A stretch of 35,294 bases of DNA from an uncultured Bacillota bacterium (GTDB lineage: Bacteria > Bacillota > Clostridia > Christensenellales > Borkfalkiaceae). Shown here one piece after another: positions 31,828-35,294 of this stretch (within the stretch, counting starts at the first letter, position 1; every line of letters starts with the position of its first letter). The DNA lies in the NCBI GenBank assembly GCA_949287815.1, contig CASEHS010000027.1, forward strand, positions 1 to 35,294, written 5' to 3'. Both the position numbers and the translations under genes were made by a program. Under the pieces are notes generated by a model that was not told where the DNA came from, did no database searches, and saw nothing but the letters and a program-made list of their open reading frames with translations.

Positions 31828-32763
31828 TTATTTAAGATGTTCATCCAAAAACATTTTTATTTTTTCAAACGGTATTATTTCTCTATTATCATATAAATCT
31901 GTGTGAACAGCACCTGGAATTATCAACAATTCTTTGTTGTCCCCTTTCAGTTTTGCAAAAGCGTCCTTACTGAAATAACAAGAATGGGCTTTTTCTCCGT
32001 GGATCATAAGGACTGCATTGCGAATTTCACCCGCATAAGACAAAATCGGCATATTTAAAAATGACAGCGAAGACGTTACATTCCACCCGTTATTGGAGTT
32101 GAGCGAACGAGGATGATACCCGCGAGAAGTCTTATAATATGCAAAATAGTCTTTCAAGAAAAAGGGTGCATCTTCCGGAACGCTGTTCGGAAGTCCGCCT
32201 GCAAGGGTATATTCTCCGTTTTTATAATCGACTGCACGCTGCGCATTCAAACTTTCTTTAAGCCGATACCGCGCTTCCTCGTCCATACTGTCAAAATATC
32301 CGTTTGCGGTTACTCTGCTCATGTCGTACATCGTTACCGTAACCGTTGCTTTGATTCGCGTATCTGCCGCAGCGGCATTCAAAGCCATTCCTCCCCAACC
32401 GCAAATACCGATTATTCCTATACGGTTAGGATCAACATTTTCCTGAACAGACAAATAATCTCCCGCAGCACAAAAATCTTCGGTATTGATATCAGGCGAC
32501 GCTACATACCGAGGCGTACCGCCGCTTTCACCTGTAAACGAAGGATCGAACGCAATGGTCAAAAAACCTCTTTCCGCCATTGTTTGTGCGTATAGACCCG
32601 ACGACTGCTCCTTTACTGCGCCGAACGGCCCTGCAACGGCAAGGGCCGCCAGTTTTCGCGAGAGTTATACCGTAGCGGTTATGAAAGGTTATTTTTTTAT
32701 GCTTGACAAGTTTGCTTTCCGGAAACGTTTTATCCCATGTTTTTGTCAGATTTAATTCACCAT
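31828..32763 (-). pseudogene. Alpha/beta hydrolase (YcjY-like), 5' part damaged
   Basis: The intact frame (31828-32580, and open in the same phase to about 32655) encodes MAERGFLTIAFDPSFTGESG, the nucleophile elbow GICGWGG (Cys as in the YcjY/DLH-like group), NAVLMIHGEKAHS and IPGAVHTDLYD with the catalytic His. Just upstream the same frame reads LAALAVAGPFGAVKEQSSGL. The family N-terminus (LTKTWDKTFPESKLVKHKKI, then NRYGITLA) lies in another phase, and the usual dozen residues between NRYGITLA and LAALAV (around DLYLP) are missing: a deletion of about 35-37 nt causing a frameshift. The ATG at 32763 is also out of phase with this N-terminus. The gene is therefore probably inactive; otherwise translation would start at 32580 without the first strands. 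Confidence 0.75.
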
Positions 32764-32797
32764 AAAAAGGCTTCTCTTATTAAAGAAAAGCCTTTTT
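32764..32797. terminator. Bidirectional terminator downstream of the ABC permease
   Basis: AAAAAGGCTT...AAGCCTTTTT hairpin with T-runs on both strands, 43 nt past the permease stop and directly abutting the hydrolase ATG. Confidence 0.8.
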
Positions 32798-32839
32798 GTA
32801 ACATAATTAAAATATTTGAAAATTCAACGATTTAAAGGT

Positions 32840-33445
32840 TTAAAAATCTTTATTTTTATAGATATTCAAGGAGATCAGCGCCGATACGAATACTCCTATT
32901 ATCCCGAGCGCGATAACCGACCACGCGATCACCGTTACAGGGTCACCGCCGACCATTTCAATAAGAGTTGCCGCACCGATACTCAACATCATCACGATCA
33001 ATATGAGAAAAATATAGCAAAGACGCGCTTTTTCCGTACCTATCTTATACACGATAGGCAACACGAGATCCATAACGATCAGTCCCATTCCGCCATACGT
33101 GATAAGTACGTACAGATTTTCGAACGTTTTCATCGCAGGGATTGCCAGCAATACAAACGTAAGACCCCAAGACACGAAGAAAAACGCAAAGCCCAGAATA
33201 TATCGGGAAAAAGCAAGTTCTCTGCGCGTGATACCCGACGCCAAGGCAAATTTATCCCACTTATCCCTTTCATCATAAGACATTGCACTGACAGGGACAA
33301 GCACCGCAAAGAAAATGGAAAGGCCTGCACTGTAATAAAGATTTCCCGAAAGTGCGCTGACGATAAAAAATACCGTAAATATAAAAATATAATAGATGAT
33401 CTGACCTTTCAGGTTTTTTAAATCTTTTAAAATTGTTCCTATCAT
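32840..33445 (-). CDS. ABC-2 transporter permease (ABC2_membrane_5-like)
   Basis: 201-residue membrane protein with about six hydrophobic helices (approximately 15-35, 38-55, 80-105, 112-130, 142-162, 170-192). The segment MSYDERDKWDKFALASGITRRELAFSRYI (about 55-83) is characteristic of short permeases paired with YtrA-family-regulated ATPases in Firmicutes. Its ATG overlaps the ATPase stop by 4 nt. Likely exports or responds to a cell-wall-active peptide, but substrate is unknown. Confidence 0.87.
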   Translation of the reverse strand: MIGTILKDLKNLKGQIIYYIFIFTVFFIVSALSGNLYYSAGLSIFFAVLVPVSAMSYDERDKWDKFALASGITRRELAFSRYILGFAFFFVSWGLTFVLLAIPAMKTFENLYVLITYGGMGLIVMDLVLPIVYKIGTEKARLCYIFLILIVMMLSIGAATLIEMVGGDPVTVIAWSVIALGIIGVFVSALISLNIYKNKDF

Positions 33446-34284
33446 TTTTCACCTTTGCAAAAAAACAACATGATATCTTCTATCCCCGCCCGATCGAGCG
33501 TAAACTCTTTCGGGACAAGGTTTTTCTCAACGAGTGCGCTTACACCGAATTCACCATTCAGTCTTGCTACGACCGCTTTCGGGTCCAGTTGTGACAACTG
33601 TTCGGCAGAGCCGCGGAAAATGGAGTACTTTTCTTTTAATCTGTCTTTCTCTTCCGCAAAAACAATCTTTCCTTCGTGGATATACACAATATAATCGCAT
33701 AGTTTTTCGAGATCAGAGACAATATGCGACGAAATCAAAACAGAATGTGTTTCGTCCTGCATGAAATCATACAGCCGATCGAGAATTTCATCGCGAGCGA
33801 CGGGATCTAACCCCGATGTCGGTTCATCGAGAACAAGCGCTTTTGCCTGATGAGATAACGCGACGGCTATGGCTGCTTTTTGGCGCATACCCGTCGAAAA
33901 ATCCTTTACTTTTTTGTTTCGGGGCAATGAAAAAGCATCTGTCAGACGATAAAATTTTTCTTCCTCCCATTCTCCGAATACATTTTTCATGACGTCGGAA
34001 ATATCTTTTAAGTTGAAATTCTCGGGAAGACAGTTTTCACCTAAAACCACGCCTATCTTGTTTCGGTCTTCTTTTGTAAGCTTGGAAACGTCTTTTCCGA
34101 AAACCTGAATCGTTCCGCTGTCCGCCTGCACTAATCCGAGAATACTTTTGATCGTCGTACTCTTTCCTGCACCATTTTCTCCGATAAATCCCACAATACT
34201 GCCCGTCGGCACGGAAAAAGTTACATTCTGCAATGTAAATCCTTTAAATTTTTTTGTCAGATTACTGACGAAAATATTATCCAT
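33442..34284 (-). CDS. ABC transporter ATP-binding protein (YtrB-like)
   Basis: 280 residues. Walker A GENGAGKST (about 35-43), Q-loop GVVLGEN, signature FSTGMRQKAAIA (about 129-140, a variant without the usual SGGQ), Walker B ALVLDEP (about 149-155), H-loop SSHIVSD. Pairs with the overlapping permease gene. AAAGGTGAG precedes the ATG. In Bacillus-type operons a YtrA GntR repressor controls such transporters; here gntR is upstream but broken. Confidence 0.92.
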   Translation of the reverse strand: MDNIFVSNLTKKFKGFTLQNVTFSVPTGSIVGFIGENGAGKSTTIKSILGLVQADSGTIQVFGKDVSKLTKEDRNKIGVVLGENCLPENFNLKDISDVMKNVFGEWEEEKFYRLTDAFSLPRNKKVKDFSTGMRQKAAIAVALSHQAKALVLDEPTSGLDPVARDEILDRLYDFMQDETHSVLISSHIVSDLEKLCDYIVYIHEGKIVFAEEKDRLKEKYSIFRGSAEQLSQLDPKAVVARLNGEFGVSALVEKNLVPKEFTLDRAGIEDIMLFFCKGEK

Positions 34285-34339
34285 TTACTCACCTTTCAAA
34301 TTCAATCGCTTTCGCTGCACATTTGATAAAAAACAAACC

Positions 34340-34689
34340 TTACTCTCCTTTTAACAGTAAAAGAATCATCTCTTCAATTTCCCGATCGGAAAGCCCCGTC
34401 ATGCGCGCTTCCTCTATCCCCGCGCAAATTTTCTCTTCCGCTCTCTTCAAATGCTCTTCCCGTATGATTTCATCGCTCTTTTCTGCAACAAAACTTCCCT
34501 TGCCCTGCACAGAACAAATAACGCCCGCTTTGTCGTGATCACGCTGATGCGCAGCTCCTTCGCAAGCGCTCTGATCGAAGGAAGCATTTCTCCACCCTTT
34601 ACTTCTCCGCGCAATATCGCACCTTTGATCTGATCATATATCTGTTCATAAATAGGCTTTTCGGATGAATTGCTTATAATTACATTCAT
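34340..34689 (-). pseudogene. GntR/YtrA-family regulator, frameshifted by a small deletion
   Basis: The first frame (34447-34689) gives a clean winged HTH: MNVIISNSSEKPIYEQIYDQ, then ILRGEVKGGEMLPSIRALAK and ELRISVITTKR. After ITTKR the frame becomes nonsense and stops. In another phase VICSVQGKGSFVAEKSDEII continues, with the family-typical helical end to a stop at 34340. The wing residues normally between (AYEELEREG or similar) are missing, so a deletion of about 25 nt has occurred. An intact protein would be about 125 residues. Its operator-like palindrome upstream is intact. If the lesion is real, the downstream ABC operon should be deregulated. Confidence 0.8.
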
Positions 34690-34708
34690 TTTGCTCTCCG
34701 TTTTTCAA

Positions 34709-34749
34709 CTGTATATATAATATTATATACAGTATATACAATTTGTCAA
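34709..34749 (-). promoter_or_regulatory. Promoter and palindromic operator of the gntR-ABC operon
   Basis: TTGACA (34744-34749), 16-nt spacer, TATAAT (34722-34727). The palindrome CTGTATA...TATACAG (34709-34732) covers the -10 and start region, and a second GTATATAC lies in the spacer: the arrangement expected for YtrA-type repressor sites. Confidence 0.75.
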
Positions 34750-34777
34750 CTAAATAATAAAAGATTTTTAAATAAAA

Positions 34778-34804
34778 AGATACCTGAATTTATGTCAGGT
34801 ATCT
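34778..34804 (-). terminator. Terminator-like hairpin at the edge of the repeat array
   Basis: AGATACCTGA, 7-nt loop, TCAGGTATCT; the minus strand continues TTTTTATTT. It could be a second stop for read-through from the rrn operon. One arm belongs to the first repeat unit. Confidence 0.5.
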
Positions 34805-35157
34805 AAATAAAATGTATGATAAGTATTGATTAGAATTTACGGTAGGTATGTAAACAAAGTTGATGAAAAGTATCCAAACAAAACTTACCGCAGATATTTG
34901 AACAAAGTTGATAACAAATTTCAAAACATGATTGTTGATAACTGCCTGAACAAAATATACAGCAAGTATGTGTGAGCAAAGTTGATGACAAGTATCCAAA
35001 CATAATTGGTGACAACCGTCTAAACAAAATTTACAGCAAGTATCTGATCAAAGTTGATGACAAGTATCCAAACATGATTGGCAAAAACTGTCTGAATAAA
35101 ATTTACGGTAAGTATCTCAATAAAATTCACGAGAAGTTTCTGAACAAATCCGATTAA
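34782..35157 (+). repeat. Degenerate tandem array of about 15 units of 24 bp, encoding an octapeptide repeat
   Basis: Units of 24 nt alternate among three types, for example AACAAAATTTACAGCAAG (NKIYSKYL), AACAAAGTTGATGACAAG (NKVDDKYP) and AACATGATTGGTGACAAC (NMIGDNRL). From 34972 the frame runs SKVDDKYP NIIGDNRL NKIYSKYL IKVDDKYP NMIG... to a stop after NKSD at 35157. Upstream units (NKVDEKYP, NKTYRRYL, NKVDNKFQ, NMIVDNCL, NKIYSKYV) are in another phase, ending in TGA at 34973; a 2-nt insertion separates them, and another indel lies near 34829. No start codon with ribosome site or promoter is seen. I read it as a decayed repeat-protein gene fragment; a purely DNA-level repeat is the alternative. 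Confidence 0.7.
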
Positions 35158-35162
35158 AAACA

Positions 35163-35190
35163 AAAAGCACCCGATTTTTCGGATGCTTTT
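35163..35190 (-). terminator. Terminator of the rRNA operon
   Basis: On the minus strand AAAGCATCCGA pairs with TCGGGTGCTTT (one G-U pair), followed by TTTTTGTTTTT, about 10 nt after the 5S 3' end. The wobble pair forms only in the minus-strand RNA, which fixes the direction. Confidence 0.85.
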
Positions 35191-35200
35191 CTTTTTGGAT

Positions 35201-35294
35201 GCGGCAACTACCTATCCTCCCGCGGGGGTAACCCCGAAGTACTTTCGGCGTAAGAGAGCTTAACTTCTGTGTTCGGTATGAGAACAGGTGGATC
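35201..35294 (-). rRNA. 5S ribosomal RNA, 5' end beyond the window
   Basis: The minus strand reads GATCCACCTGTTCTCATACC, then GAACACAGAAGTTAAGCTCT, and ends GGTAGTTGCCGC, which are the loop B/C and 3' helix I sequences of bacterial 5S rRNA. About 94 of roughly 117 nt are present. As the last gene of an rrn operon, it implies 23S and 16S genes to the right on this strand. Confidence 0.95.

Noticed and set aside
34790-35027. Minus-strand frames over the repeat array
   Set aside because: Cys/Phe/Leu-rich complement of the repeats, overlapping each other, without ribosome sites.
34782-35157. CRISPR array
   Set aside because: Units are contiguous 24-bp variants without spacers of unique sequence, and no cas gene is present.
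34972-35157. Independent 61-codon gene from GTG 34972
   Set aside because: The GTG lies inside a repeat unit next to a stop, with no ribosome site; better seen as the tail of a decayed repeat gene.

Overview
The window looks like the chromosome of a low-to-mid GC anaerobic Bacillota (Clostridia-type, probably gut-associated). The basis is a FabK-type fatty-acid synthesis cluster with acetyl-CoA carboxylase genes, consensus sigma-A promoters with 16-17 nt spacers, strong AGGAGG-like ribosome sites, U-tailed hairpin terminators, and DegV, CysE/CysK and MFS families typical of Clostridia. No species assignment is possible from the sequence alone.

Layout. 1-1454: the end of an integrated element, with a tyrosine integrase, putative arm-type repeats and a tRNA-Gln(CUG) whose 3' end faces the element. 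1531-3051: an MFS/GPH-like sugar transporter. 3055-5838: an AT-rich accessory island holding a radical SAM/SPASM enzyme, a Cys-rich partner, a small frameshifted gene and a frameshifted HTH regulator. 6042-16653 (minus): degV, accA-accD-accC-accB, fabF, fabG, fabD, fabK, acpP, fabH and fabZ, with one promoter before fabH and another before fabZ. 16705-20855 (minus): a SecB-like chaperone, a short alanyl-tRNA synthetase, serine acetyltransferase and an unknown protein. 20925-25500: a DeoR repressor with an apparent ATT start, a DUF3267 membrane peptidase, cysteine synthase and an ABC-2 exporter. 26180-27680 (minus): a HEPN-CBS protein followed by a gene-free, promoter- and terminator-bounded region of about 630 nt that I interpret as a large structured non-coding RNA. 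27727-29535: an HNH protein and a cation diffusion facilitator. 29610-31750: a lipoprotein/membrane-protein operon divergent from an XRE regulator. 31828-34749: a broken alpha/beta hydrolase, and a second ABC-2 transporter behind a broken GntR regulator. 34782-35294: a degenerate 24-bp repeat array and the 3' end of a 5S rRNA gene, the tail of an rrn operon extending off the right edge on the minus strand.

How the genes work together. The acc genes make malonyl-CoA, FabD loads it on AcpP, and FabH, FabF, FabG, FabZ and FabK run initiation and elongation; DegV may bind the resulting fatty acids. CysE and CysK make cysteine from serine. The strongest candidate for something undescribed is the large RNA at 26180-26811. 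Next come the radical SAM island, an AccB lacking half its biotinyl domain, the ATT start in deoR, the short AlaRS, and the 8-residue/24-bp repeat array. Several genes (accB, the hydrolase, gntR, the HTH regulator, the 130-aa ORF) carry small deletions or frameshifts that are either real decay or assembly errors.
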